Assembly: GCA_001871755.1 (NCBI GenBank)
Contig: MNXL01000261.1
Location: forward strand, 1-9,708
Direction of reading: 5' to 3'
Source of the DNA: Anaerolineae bacterium CG2_30_64_16
GTDB lineage: Bacteria; Chloroflexota; Anaerolineae; CG2-30-64-16
Length of the DNA: 9,708 nucleotides
This document shows, one piece after another, positions 1 through 6,199 of this stretch. The notes below the pieces were generated by a model. That model was not told where the DNA came from. It did not search any database and saw only the letters and a program-made list of their open reading frames with translations. Every line of letters starts with the position of its first letter. The stretch's first letter is position 1. The position numbers and the translations under genes were made by a program.

Positions 1-190
1 GAAAACGCTCCCGAATTCGAGACTGCATTTGTGACTGGCGGTTCACCCCCACGCGTGTGGGGAAAACAGGTCCACGAACAGGTGCGCATCCTCCACCGCC
101 GGTTCACCCCCACGCGTGTGGGGAAAACGAACGCCCGCGCTGTCTCCTCGATCGCCCGCCGCGGTTCACCCCCACGCGTGTGGGGAAAAC
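1..190 (-). CRISPR. Type I-E CRISPR array, leader-proximal end, cut by the left window edge
   Basis: Three identical 29-bp repeats lie at 39-67, 100-128 and 162-190. Bases 1-6 (GAAAAC) match the last six plus-strand bases of a fourth repeat, so the array continues to the left. Spacers are 7-38 (32 bp), 68-99 (32 bp) and 129-161 (33 bp). On the minus strand the repeat starts GTTTTCCCCAC and ends GTGGGGGTGAACCG. A 6-bp stem, CCCCAC with GTGGGG around a 4-nt ACGC loop, is followed by exactly eight bases, GTGAACCG. This matches the known I-E layout, in which Cas6e cuts at the stem base and leaves an 8-nt 5' handle (ATAAACCG in E. coli), so transcription should run on the minus strand, the same as the cas genes. 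The leader-proximal repeat is then 162-190 and the newest spacer is 129-161. No spacer matches another part of the window by eye. Confidence 0.97.
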
Positions 191-236
191 CCTTCAAAAG
201 TCACACAACGGCAGTTCGGCCGGTGTGGCCGATAGC
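191..236 (-). promoter_or_regulatory. Short CRISPR leader-proximal region between cas2 and the first repeat
   Basis: Only 46 bp separate the cas2 stop from the first repeat. In type I-E systems the sequence next to the first repeat is the leader, which normally carries the array promoter and the spacer integration signals. The last leader bases on the minus strand are CTTTTGAAGG, joining the repeat's GTTTTCC. A perfect 6-bp inverted repeat, TCGGCC (216-221) and GGCCGA (227-232) with a 5-nt loop, sits just after the cas2 stop. No convincing -35/-10 pair is visible. The promoter may therefore lie inside the 3' end of cas2, or the array may be read through from the cas operon. Confidence 0.6.
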
Positions 237-587
237 TCAATAGCCTCTGGGCACGTCTGATTGCCGGGCGCGTTCGCGTGAACGGGACTTGACGCTCTTC
301 TTGCTCTCTGGATCGACCGGCACCCGGATCAATTGCAGGCCATCGAAGTCTACCATCTGCCGCCGCGTTGTGCCAAACGTCCGCATCTGGAAGCGCTGCT
401 CATTGTTCGTGGACCAGATCTGGACCACGCCACCACCCTTCGAGCCAGTACAGCACTTCTGCCATAGCCGGTCACGCACCATGGCTGAGATGTGCCCAAC
501 GAACACGCCCGGGTGCGGCTCGATCAGCCAGCGGGTCAGCTCACCGCGCAGCCCAACCGGCACTGTCTCCAACATCATCACGAGCAT
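237..587 (-). CDS. cas2: Cas2, type I-E (adaptation)
   Basis: Cas2 forms the central dimer of the Cas1-Cas2 integrase, which captures and inserts new spacers. The 116-residue product aligns without gaps at its start with E. coli Cas2 as I recall it: MLVMMLETVPVGLRGEL against MLVVVTENVPPRLRG. The shared stretches GVFVGHISA (residues 27-35), the TFGTTRR region (70-76) and VDFDGLQL (79-86) are characteristic of the I-E (Cas2e) subfamily. The start at 587 is supported by AGGAGG on the minus strand (596-601), 8 nt upstream, and by the alignment. The gene overlaps the end of cas1 by 47 bp, so the two are probably translationally coupled. The family normally stops near residue 91-94. Here an extra tail of about 25 residues, with 8 Lys/Arg, runs to the stop and towards the array. 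The family call is secure; the role of the tail is unknown. Confidence 0.96.
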   Translation of the reverse strand: MLVMMLETVPVGLRGELTRWLIEPHPGVFVGHISAMVRDRLWQKCCTGSKGGGVVQIWSTNNEQRFQMRTFGTTRRQMVDFDGLQLIRVPVDPESKKSVKSRSRERARQSDVPRGY

Positions 588-1515
588 GATCGTCCCCTCC
601 TGCTTCAGTCAGATCGTCCGGCGACCACCACGGCTCCGGCCGGGCCAGATCGGCATCCGCCTCTGCACCCGCTGCCAATTCCTTGTCCGAGATGCCCAGA
701 AGCTGGTCGATGTCCGGCAGGATGTGATCCAGCAGATTGTAGGCATGAAAGGCGTCGCGGCAAGTGTGACGCACGCGGCTTTCCAGGTTGTGGGCGCCCT
801 CGGCCGTCAGCCTGAACGCCAGCGGCACGGTGATGTCCACCTTGTACAGGTCGGCGATGTCGTAGACGAAGCTGAGCTGTTTGCCCGTGTGGATGAAGCC
901 CAGCCCCGGCGAATAACCGCCTGAGACAATGGCGGCATGGCACAGGCCGTTGAGGCACGCGTTGGCCGCAGAGAGGGCCCGGTTGACCGGATCGGCCGCG
1001 CCCCAGTTGCCGCGGTCGTAGTTCCGACCCTCCCATTTGATGCCGGAGGTCTTGGCGGCCTCGGCGTATGCTTTCCGCACCCGCACGCCTTCGTGGCCGC
1101 GGATTTGCTCCAGGGTCAGGTTGTCGTCCAACTCCTCCCCGAACCGGAAGCGGTACATGCGCAGGATCACTTCCATGCGCTGGATCGGGTCGCTCGACTT
1201 TTCGGCCTGACGGAGCAGGTGATACGCCTTGCGCGTCTCGCCCATCCCCTGGGCGTAGAAGCGCACCCCTTCTTCGCCGCACCAGAGGATCAGGCAGCCG
1301 TTGTCGGCCAGCGTCTTCACCGCCTCGTGGGTGATGCTGGTGCCAGGCCCGAGCATCAATGTGGTCAGGCTGGCCGCGGGGATCAGCGTGCGACCGCTGG
1401 CCTTGTCGAAGAACTCGACCGCGTTCTGTGCGCGCTCGACCACCCCGTGTTCCAGGTAGAGGTAGCTCAAGCTGTCGCGCAGCTTGGGCAGGTCGTGATA
1501 GTCTTGGATGCGCAT
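541..1515 (-). CDS. cas1: Cas1, type I-E (spacer integrase)
   Basis: Cas1 is the metal-dependent integrase that joins protospacers to the leader end of the array, acting as a Cas1-Cas2 complex. The 324-residue product has the expected all-beta N-terminal domain and helical C-terminal domain. The I-E signatures are present: RGHEGVRVR with Glu142, and GLGFIHTGKQLSFVYDIADLYK spanning 204-225 with His209, Asp219 and Asp222. These correspond to the E. coli active-site residues Glu141, His208, Asp218 and Asp221. The start at 1515 (MRIQDYHDLP) is chosen because GGGAGGT lies 5 nt upstream and because the family begins here. A longer reading from 1563 would pass through repeated intergenic sequence. 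The tail after about residue 285 is acidic and low in conservation, as is usual. The gene sits 123 bp after cas6e, behind a repeat element, and its last 47 bp overlap cas2. Confidence 0.97.
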   Translation of the reverse strand: MRIQDYHDLPKLRDSLSYLYLEHGVVERAQNAVEFFDKASGRTLIPAASLTTLMLGPGTSITHEAVKTLADNGCLILWCGEEGVRFYAQGMGETRKAYHLLRQAEKSSDPIQRMEVILRMYRFRFGEELDDNLTLEQIRGHEGVRVRKAYAEAAKTSGIKWEGRNYDRGNWGAADPVNRALSAANACLNGLCHAAIVSGGYSPGLGFIHTGKQLSFVYDIADLYKVDITVPLAFRLTAEGAHNLESRVRHTCRDAFHAYNLLDHILPDIDQLLGISDKELAAGAEADADLARPEPWWSPDDLTEAGGDDHARDDVGDSAGWAAR

Positions 1516-1520
1516 GGGAT

Positions 1521-1527
1521 ACCTCCC
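1521..1527 (-). promoter_or_regulatory. Ribosome binding site that fixes the cas1 start
   Basis: GGGAGGT on the minus strand lies 5 nt before the ATG at 1515. The alternative ATG at 1563 lies within the repeat-bearing gap and adds 16 residues with no match to Cas1. Confidence 0.8.
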
Positions 1528-1530
1528 GCT

Positions 1531-1633
1531 AGACCCTTCGGGTTTCGGTTGGCGCGCCTCCACTGTTCGCCGCGCAAGGACCGCGTTCGCCGCGCAAGGA
1601 CCGCTTGTCGCGAACGCGAAACCCGAAGGGTCT
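1531..1633. repeat. 103-bp element with 17-bp terminal inverted repeats between cas6e and cas1
   Basis: The left arm AGACCCTTCGGGTTTCG (1531-1547) is the exact reverse complement of the right arm at 1617-1633. Each arm can also fold alone, as AGACCC and GGGTTT around a TTC loop (one G-T pair). Between the arms are a perfect 20-bp tandem duplication (1565-1584 and 1585-1604) and a second inverted repeat, GCGTTCGC (1583-1590) with GCGAACGC (1610-1617). The element fills most of the 123-bp gap, ending 5 bp from the cas6e stop and a few bases from the cas1 ribosome site. No clear target-site duplication flanks it. It could be a MITE- or REP-like repeat, or a structured RNA that attenuates transcription between the interference and adaptation genes. 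No open reading frame in it looks real. Confidence 0.8.
1565..1604. repeat. Perfect 20-bp tandem duplication
   Basis: The unit GTTCGCCGCGCAAGGACCGC occurs twice, head to tail and without mismatch, at 1565-1584 and 1585-1604, inside the inverted-repeat element between cas6e and cas1. Confidence 0.95.
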
Positions 1634-1638
1634 CTCCG

Positions 1639-2304
1639 TCAGCCGCGCGCGGGCGCCAACGACAGCAGGCCGAAGCCGAACCCCTTCGCGCTGCCAATGC
1701 CGGTTTGGATGGCCTGGATCAACTTGTCAGGGTCGGTCACCTGCAGCAGGCCGTCGAACTGAACGCTGAGTAGCTCCAGCTTGTGAACTTTGCCGTCTCG
1801 TTCGATGGCCTTCTCGTGTTCCATCTTGCCGCCGCGGCTGACCTGGACCTGGAGGACGCGGAAGCCATGCTGCTCGCCCTTGCGCGCGAGCCAGGCGAGC
1901 TGGTCCTCCTCGTCGTAGATGCCGACACGCTTGCCTTTGTCGTATTCAGCGCTTTTGCCCAGGCGCTTGGTGGGGTTGGCGCGCAGGCGGAAGCTGAGCA
2001 CTTGCCCAACGGTCGGATTCAGGTCGAACGGCTTGCCGGCCGGGTTGGGCTCGTCTATCGGCAGCAGATAGCCCCGCGCACCATCTTCTACCAGCCATGA
2101 CCAGTCGGGGACGTCCCATGACTGCACGAGCAGCGTCAGCCCCAGGCGTGGGTGCTCGTCCACGCGCCAGAGGATACGTTCTTCCCCGTCCTGCAAGTCA
2201 TCGCGGAAAGCGTGCATGATCGAGCGGTGCATTTCGTAGGGCTCCGCCAGTTCGCGCTGGACGCGGCGGCTGCGCGGGTTGAGGATCAGACGGGAGAGGT
2301 ACAT
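1639..2304 (-). CDS. cas6e: Cas6e (CasE/Cse3), crRNA-processing endoribonuclease
   Basis: Cas6e cuts the precursor crRNA at the base of each repeat hairpin and stays bound to the 3' hairpin as the head subunit of Cascade. The 221-residue product is close to the family length (199 in E. coli, about 211 in Thermus). It opens with MYLSRLILNP, followed by the conserved EPYEMHRSIMHAF (residues 21-33). His26 is at the position of the catalytic histidine of the Thermus enzyme, with Tyr23 close by. The glycine-rich RNA-binding loop GIGSAKGFGFGLLSL lies at 202-216, near the C-terminus, as expected for two ferredoxin-like domains. The start at 2304 has GAGGAGG 4 nt upstream, and the first 19 bp lie inside the end of cas5e. 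Its substrate should be the 6-bp-stem repeat of the array in this window. Confidence 0.96.
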   Translation of the reverse strand: MYLSRLILNPRSRRVQRELAEPYEMHRSIMHAFRDDLQDGEERILWRVDEHPRLGLTLLVQSWDVPDWSWLVEDGARGYLLPIDEPNPAGKPFDLNPTVGQVLSFRLRANPTKRLGKSAEYDKGKRVGIYDEEDQLAWLARKGEQHGFRVLQVQVSRGGKMEHEKAIERDGKVHKLELLSVQFDGLLQVTDPDKLIQAIQTGIGSAKGFGFGLLSLAPARG

Positions 2305-2975
2305 GGCGCCTCCTCGTTGCAGACTGGTTGCCGGAAACTGGCCGTCGGGATGAAGGTCGTTGTCACCCGCCGCGGCGCGAAACGACGCTCGGAAAAGAGG
2401 AGCGGCTGGTCGGGCCGGACTTCAGGGCCGTCGGGGTCTTCCTCCACCAGGCGCACATGATCAGGGCACTTCTTCGGATCACGGCCAAGCCACGGGTAGG
2501 CTTCAAGCACGGGCTGCAGGGCAGCATCGGGACGCAGGCCATCATCCAACCAGACCGGTTCCCCTGGCACGAAGGCCTTGCGCCCCAGGAACAGCGGCCA
2601 AATTGGGTCGTGCAGTGCGGCCTGGAGCTGATGCAGCAGCGCCAGATCATCTCCCGCCAGCCCCACCAGGAAGCGCGCATCGGCCAGATAGTAGCGTCGT
2701 GATGGCTCCGTTCCCTTGATGCCACCGCCGGCCTTTAGCACGTTTTGCGCAGTGTGATAGTCGTAGCGGAGCAGCCCTTCGGCGTCCACCCGCACGGCCA
2801 TGCCCAGGCCGGCTAGATCGCTGATGTCTGCATCGCGCGGACGCCCCAGCGCCGCAGCCAACAGCCCTACCACGCCGCTCTTGGATGGCTCCAGCCCCGT
2901 GTCGCGCACGCTAAACCGGCTCTGCACCCCCCACGACTGCATCGGCCCGCAGAGGCGCAGGAGCAACACGTTCAT
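2286..2975 (-). CDS. cas5e: Cas5e (CasD), Cascade 5'-handle-binding subunit
   Basis: Cas5e caps the 5' handle of the crRNA at the foot of Cascade and contacts Cas8e. The 229-residue product matches the family length (224 in E. coli). It carries the typical N-terminal block LCGPMQSWGVQSRF (residues 8-21) followed by EPSKSGVVGLLAAALG (29-44). Further on are SRRYYLADARFLVGL and PLFLGRKAFVPGEP, all characteristic of Cas5e. The start at 2975 overlaps the cas7e stop as ATGA (4-bp overlap), and AAGGAGG lies 7 nt upstream. An open frame extends upstream to 3425 but is only antiframe sequence inside cas7e. The end overlaps the cas6e start by 19 bp, pointing to coupled translation. I-type Cas5e lacks the nuclease role seen in Cas5d, and cas6e is present here to do the processing. 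Confidence 0.96.
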   Translation of the reverse strand: MNVLLLRLCGPMQSWGVQSRFSVRDTGLEPSKSGVVGLLAAALGRPRDADISDLAGLGMAVRVDAEGLLRYDYHTAQNVLKAGGGIKGTEPSRRYYLADARFLVGLAGDDLALLHQLQAALHDPIWPLFLGRKAFVPGEPVWLDDGLRPDAALQPVLEAYPWLGRDPKKCPDHVRLVEEDPDGPEVRPDQPLLFSERRFAPRRVTTTFIPTASFRQPVCNEEAPCTSPV

Positions 2976-4093
2976 GCGATCGCCTCCTTGATCGGCTGGG
3001 TCACGGCCGCGATCCAGGCCTCCAGGTCTTTCACCTGTGCACCTTTGAGTGCGGTCAACTCCAGGTCGTCGTCGAGCGCCAGAGCAGCCGTCGCCGCGAT
3101 GGATTTCTTCCCGTAAACGGCGTGCAGCCGGCCCCAATGGCCATCCAGCGCTTTGACCGAAGGCGCCACAAGGCCGGAATCGCGCTCGGCGCGTACCGGT
3201 TTCTCGAATGCATTCGCCAGAGACCAGGCCGCGCCGCCGTTCCGTACCACCGCCAGCAGGAAGCTGGGTGGGTTCTGCGCCGCAAAGGTATTTTGCTTGC
3301 CGGTGGGCACAGCTTCGACCGTGGCCCGCAGGAAGCCTTCCACCGTGCGGAGGGCCAGATCGCGGTCCTCGCCCAGGTTCTTTACCAGTTGATCCCAGTC
3401 CAAGCGGGCGTAGCGGTAGAAGCACGCGCTGTTGTAGCCCGTGAAACCCATCATGCCCGCGCCGGCCGTATCGTCGGGGTTGAGGTCGTCCACCGCGGTG
3501 TAGAAGTCCATCTCCATCGTCACACGGTGGGTAGAGAGGGCGTGCGCTACCTGGCAGGCCGCGTCCAGGTTCAGTTCCGGCTTCTCAGCCAACATGCGGC
3601 CAAAGAGCGCAATGTCGGGTGCGCTGGTGCGGCCCTTGTACTCCTTGGTCAACTCCTTCGCCAGCCGCTCGGCAGTGGCTGTCCGCTTCTTCTCGTCGGC
3701 CAATTCTGCCCAGTTCTCCAACAGCTTGTTGCTGATGCCCTCGATCTCGGTCGCGCTGAGGTAGAGCAGGACAGCGGTGCGTTGTCCGTCCTTGTCCATC
3801 TTGCTCAAAAACGCAGGCACAAAGGCGGGCAGGATGGCATTGACCTCGGCCTCCGGTTTGGCTGCGCCAATCTGCTTGCGCAGGCGTTCGATCACCCGCT
3901 TGGTGCGTTGGCCGATCTCCATGCCGGTCGTCTCGGTGAAAACGGGCGCCTTGCGGATGGCACGCTTGATGCACTGCGAGGAGATGCGGGCGCGGCGCAC
4001 GCCGCCGAACTCGCAATCCTTCGGGTTGTTGGTGTCGTCGCGGTTCAGGTTGGCTGGCGCAAAGTTCTGGATCAGGTGCAGTTCGATGTACAT
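2972..4093 (-). CDS. cas7e: Cas7e (CasC/Cse4), Cascade backbone subunit
   Basis: Six copies of Cas7e normally form the helical backbone that holds the crRNA spacer and presents it to target DNA. The 373-residue product compares with 363 in E. coli. Visible signatures are the N-terminal LIQNFAPANLNRDD (residues 7-20), GGVRRARISSQCIKRAIRK (30-48), STHRVTMEMDFYTAVDDL (187-204), GFTGYNSACFYRYARLDW (216-233) and GKQNTFAAQNPPS (265-277). All are typical of the Cse4/CasC family with its RRM-like core and thumb. The ATG at 4093 follows AAGGAGG by 8 nt and lies 3 bp after the cse2 stop. The stop overlaps the cas5e start by 4 bp. No frameshift or missing block is seen. Confidence 0.97.
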   Translation of the reverse strand: MYIELHLIQNFAPANLNRDDTNNPKDCEFGGVRRARISSQCIKRAIRKAPVFTETTGMEIGQRTKRVIERLRKQIGAAKPEAEVNAILPAFVPAFLSKMDKDGQRTAVLLYLSATEIEGISNKLLENWAELADEKKRTATAERLAKELTKEYKGRTSAPDIALFGRMLAEKPELNLDAACQVAHALSTHRVTMEMDFYTAVDDLNPDDTAGAGMMGFTGYNSACFYRYARLDWDQLVKNLGEDRDLALRTVEGFLRATVEAVPTGKQNTFAAQNPPSFLLAVVRNGGAAWSLANAFEKPVRAERDSGLVAPSVKALDGHWGRLHAVYGKKSIAATAALALDDDLELTALKGAQVKDLEAWIAAVTQPIKEAIA

Positions 4094-4096
4094 GGG

Positions 4097-4606
4097 TCAT
4101 TCCTCCTTGCCTTGAGATTGTTCTTGATCGCCGCCGCGGCCCCAGAAGGCGCGCGCCCAGTTCTTTTGCACGTAGCCGGCCGGATGGCCCCAGGCCAGCA
4201 CGTCGGCGAACAGTTGGTGCCAGTCCACCGGCACCTCTTTCGATGCGAGGAAGCTGATCGCCTGCCGCAGGTAGAACGGCAGGTCGTCCGGGTGTGCGGT
4301 CAGCAGCGCGGTAAAGCGTCGCTCGATGGCGGTATTGTCGCCGTTCGGATCCAGCGTCCGGCGAAACGCCTGGCCGAGGTTGCCGCTTCCGCCGGGGTCA
4401 GGGTGATAGGCGAAGAGAGCAGCCACCAGATAATGGGCTGCCTCGCGCTGCGCTGGGCCTTCAGCAGGCAGCCAGCGCACGATGTAGGGGTACATTTCCC
4501 GCGCGTCGCCGGGCGGCTGGCCCAGCCCCCGTCGCAGCGCGGCCAGCGCGCCGCGGTCTTCGCGCAGGCCCTCCAGGTAGGTGATGAACGGGTGTGGTTG
4601 TGTCAT
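4097..4606 (-). CDS. cse2: Cse2 (CasB/Cas11), Cascade small subunit
   Basis: Two Cse2 copies form the belly of Cascade and stabilise the target R-loop. The 169-residue product is close to the E. coli length of 160 and should be almost entirely helical. Family-like stretches are LRRGLGQPPGDAREMYPYIVRWL (around residues 24-46), AAHYLVAALFAYHP (about 55-68), and the C-terminal block from AIERRFTALL to VQKNWARAFWG. The block includes VPVDWHQLFADVLAWGHP, where the second conserved basic and aromatic patch of the family lies. The ATG at 4606 has TGGAGG 5 nt upstream. It follows cas8e by 22 bp and precedes cas7e by 3 bp. The last dozen residues are Gln/Glu/Gly-rich and probably disordered. Confidence 0.95.
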   Translation of the reverse strand: MTQPHPFITYLEGLREDRGALAALRRGLGQPPGDAREMYPYIVRWLPAEGPAQREAAHYLVAALFAYHPDPGGSGNLGQAFRRTLDPNGDNTAIERRFTALLTAHPDDLPFYLRQAISFLASKEVPVDWHQLFADVLAWGHPAGYVQKNWARAFWGRGGDQEQSQGKEE

Positions 4607-4628
4607 GCGATCCTCCAGATTCGCAGTC

Positions 4629-6140
4629 TCATACCGGTAGGGCTTTTGCCAGCCCTGCCGCCAGTTGTTCGCGCCCGCGCACGGCGGCCTTCAGCGCACG
4701 CGGATCGGTCTCGACATCCTCGGCCACGGCCTCGAAGGCATCCCAGGCCATGCGGCGGAGGGTCTGTTGCCAACTGGTCAGCGTGCCCTCGCGGTCCTCG
4801 GGCAGCCCCTCCAGTGCCAACCGGAACGGCACCTCCAGCCGCGACCAGTAGCGACGCTCGACGCCCCACGGCGCCATCACCCGACCTAGATCTTCGGGGG
4901 CAGGCTGGTGGGCGGTTTCACTGTCGGCCTGGGGTGCCAGAACGAACGTCGCCATCGTGCGGGCCGCGCCCCAAAGTTGGCGCGCCACGTTCTCGGCCGC
5001 GTCCAATACATCGTCGCGCAGGCTGTTCACCAGTTGCTGATCACGCAGATAAGCCAGAGGCAGCGGCAGGTGTTCGGTGCGAAAGAACTCCACCTTGGCC
5101 TGGTCGTTCGCCATCCCCAGCGCCAGCGTGCGCCGTGTGCCGCGCGGCAGATAACCTTCGCCCACCAACTCCGCCAGCCAGGCGAACGCTCGTGGCGCAT
5201 AGGACTCGGCCGTGTCCAACTGGAACAACGTCGCGCTGTCGCGCCACAGGGCGCGATTCTCGTTGAAGCGCAGTGGCAGCAAGCCCCGCTTTTCATCGCG
5301 ACGATAGGGCTTCATCGGGTCGGCGATCCCTTCAGCCAGCCGCAGCCCCGGGGCCAGTGTCATCTGTCGGATCACCACGCCCTCGCTCGTCGTCTCTGGC
5401 AGCAGCAGGATGCGTCGGTTTTGCCAGGCGAGATAGTCCAGATAGCCGCGCGGTGTCGTGCGGTTGTCCTGGAAGGGATCGTCCATCTCCCAGGCCGGCC
5501 GGTCATCGGGCCGCCGCGGCAACGGGTGATCTTCGTCGTAGCGCAGCAGGTTGAGCAATAGCGTTTCGAAAAGCGTGTCGCCCTGCACCAGGAAGATGAT
5601 GCCGCGGGCACACGGGCCGTCCGTGAATTTCTGGGGTAAGCCGCTCAATCCTGCCAACCCAAACGCCTGCGCGACTACCAGGAACCGAGCTGCCTGCGCG
5701 GGCGTCAGCATCAACCCGCCGTCGTCGGTATGATGATCGAAGAGCGTGGCGTTGTTGCCGGAAGCTACATCATGCACCAGGCTGGTGAGCGACTTCGGTT
5801 TGACGCGATCATCTGCGGCCTGATAGAAGGGCCGCGCCGGGTGAAACAGGTCGAACCGTTCACGCCACTGCGCGAAGTACGCGTCCAGCACCGTGGGATC
5901 AAAGCGTCCCGCCTGCCAGAGGGCGTACCAGGCGTCGTAGTCCGCCGACCCAAAAACACGGTGCAGGACCACCAGCAGCAGGCGGTGCAGCGCGGCCGTC
6001 ACCAGCGGCGATTCGCCGCCCAACTCGCGCAGCTCGTGCGCCCGTACCAGCACGTCCTGCAGGCCCAGCTCGACGGCTTGGCCGTCTCGCCCCACACACG
6101 GTACCCAGGGTTCACTGATCAGATCGAACGATGCGGTCAT
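4629..6140 (-). CDS. cas8e: Cas8e (Cse1/CasA), Cascade large subunit, PAM recognition
   Basis: Cas8e reads the PAM, helps open the target duplex and recruits Cas3. The 503-residue product almost equals the 502 of E. coli Cse1. It starts with the family opening FDLISEPWVPC (residues 5-15). FDLFHPARPFYQ lies at 96-107, and the L1-like loop region VASGNNATLFDHHTDDGG at about 125-142, ending in the conserved LFDHH that marks this family. The region LGLAGLSGLPQKF, as read around 160-172, and ARGIIFLVQGDTLFETLLLNLL (178-199) follow. The C-terminal 130 residues, rich in Arg and Leu, should form the four-helix bundle that contacts Cse2 and DNA. The start at 6140 has GAGGAGG only 4 nt upstream. The gene lies 59 bp after cas3, the largest gap within the interference genes, with possible hairpins in that gap. 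Confidence 0.97.
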   Translation of the reverse strand: MTASFDLISEPWVPCVGRDGQAVELGLQDVLVRAHELRELGGESPLVTAALHRLLLVVLHRVFGSADYDAWYALWQAGRFDPTVLDAYFAQWRERFDLFHPARPFYQAADDRVKPKSLTSLVHDVASGNNATLFDHHTDDGGLMLTPAQAARFLVVAQAFGLAGLSGLPQKFTDGPCARGIIFLVQGDTLFETLLLNLLRYDEDHPLPRRPDDRPAWEMDDPFQDNRTTPRGYLDYLAWQNRRILLLPETTSEGVVIRQMTLAPGLRLAEGIADPMKPYRRDEKRGLLPLRFNENRALWRDSATLFQLDTAESYAPRAFAWLAELVGEGYLPRGTRRTLALGMANDQAKVEFFRTEHLPLPLAYLRDQQLVNSLRDDVLDAAENVARQLWGAARTMATFVLAPQADSETAHQPAPEDLGRVMAPWGVERRYWSRLEVPFRLALEGLPEDREGTLTSWQQTLRRMAWDAFEAVAEDVETDPRALKAAVRGREQLAAGLAKALPV

Positions 6141-6199
6141 AGCGCCTCCTCTCAGGCTTCAGGCGCCTGGCCCTTCCAAAAATGCCAGGCATCTCCGTG
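6141..6199 (-). promoter_or_regulatory. 59-bp gap between cas3 and cas8e with two overlapping inverted repeats
   Basis: On either strand GCCTGGC (6165-6171) pairs with GCCAGGC (6184-6190) around a 12-nt loop. A second pair, GCGCCT (6142-6147) and AGGCGC (6161-6166) with a 13-nt loop, would include part of the cas8e Shine-Dalgarno site (6145-6151). The two hairpins share bases 6165-6166 and so could not both be complete at once. A chance origin is possible for stems this short. No promoter motif is convincing. Confidence 0.4.

Noticed and set aside
1..190. Plus-strand transcription of the array, suggested by similarity of the repeat core to the Thermus repeat read in that direction
   Set aside because: Read on the plus strand, only five bases follow the stem. 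Read on the minus strand, eight follow, ending GAACCG, which fits the 8-nt I-E handle and the cas gene direction.
31..260. Short plus-strand frames across the array
   Set aside because: They encode repeated peptides derived from the CRISPR repeats and have no ribosome site.
1516..1563. Upstream ATG extending cas1 by 16 residues
   Set aside because: There is a strong ribosome site directly before 1515, the added residues come from the inverted-repeat element, and the family starts at the later ATG.
937..1773. 278-residue plus-strand frame across cas1 and the repeat element
   Set aside because: It is antisense to cas1 and spans non-coding repeats, with no known motif.
2976..3425. Longer start for cas5e
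   Set aside because: The extension lies wholly inside cas7e in another frame. The ATGA overlap with AAGGAGG at 2983-2989 gives the proper start.
3122..5266. A 714-residue open frame on the plus strand
   Set aside because: It lies antisense to cas7e, cse2 and cas8e, all of which have clear family motifs and ribosome sites. Long antisense frames are common in GC-rich DNA, and its composition shows no recognisable domain.
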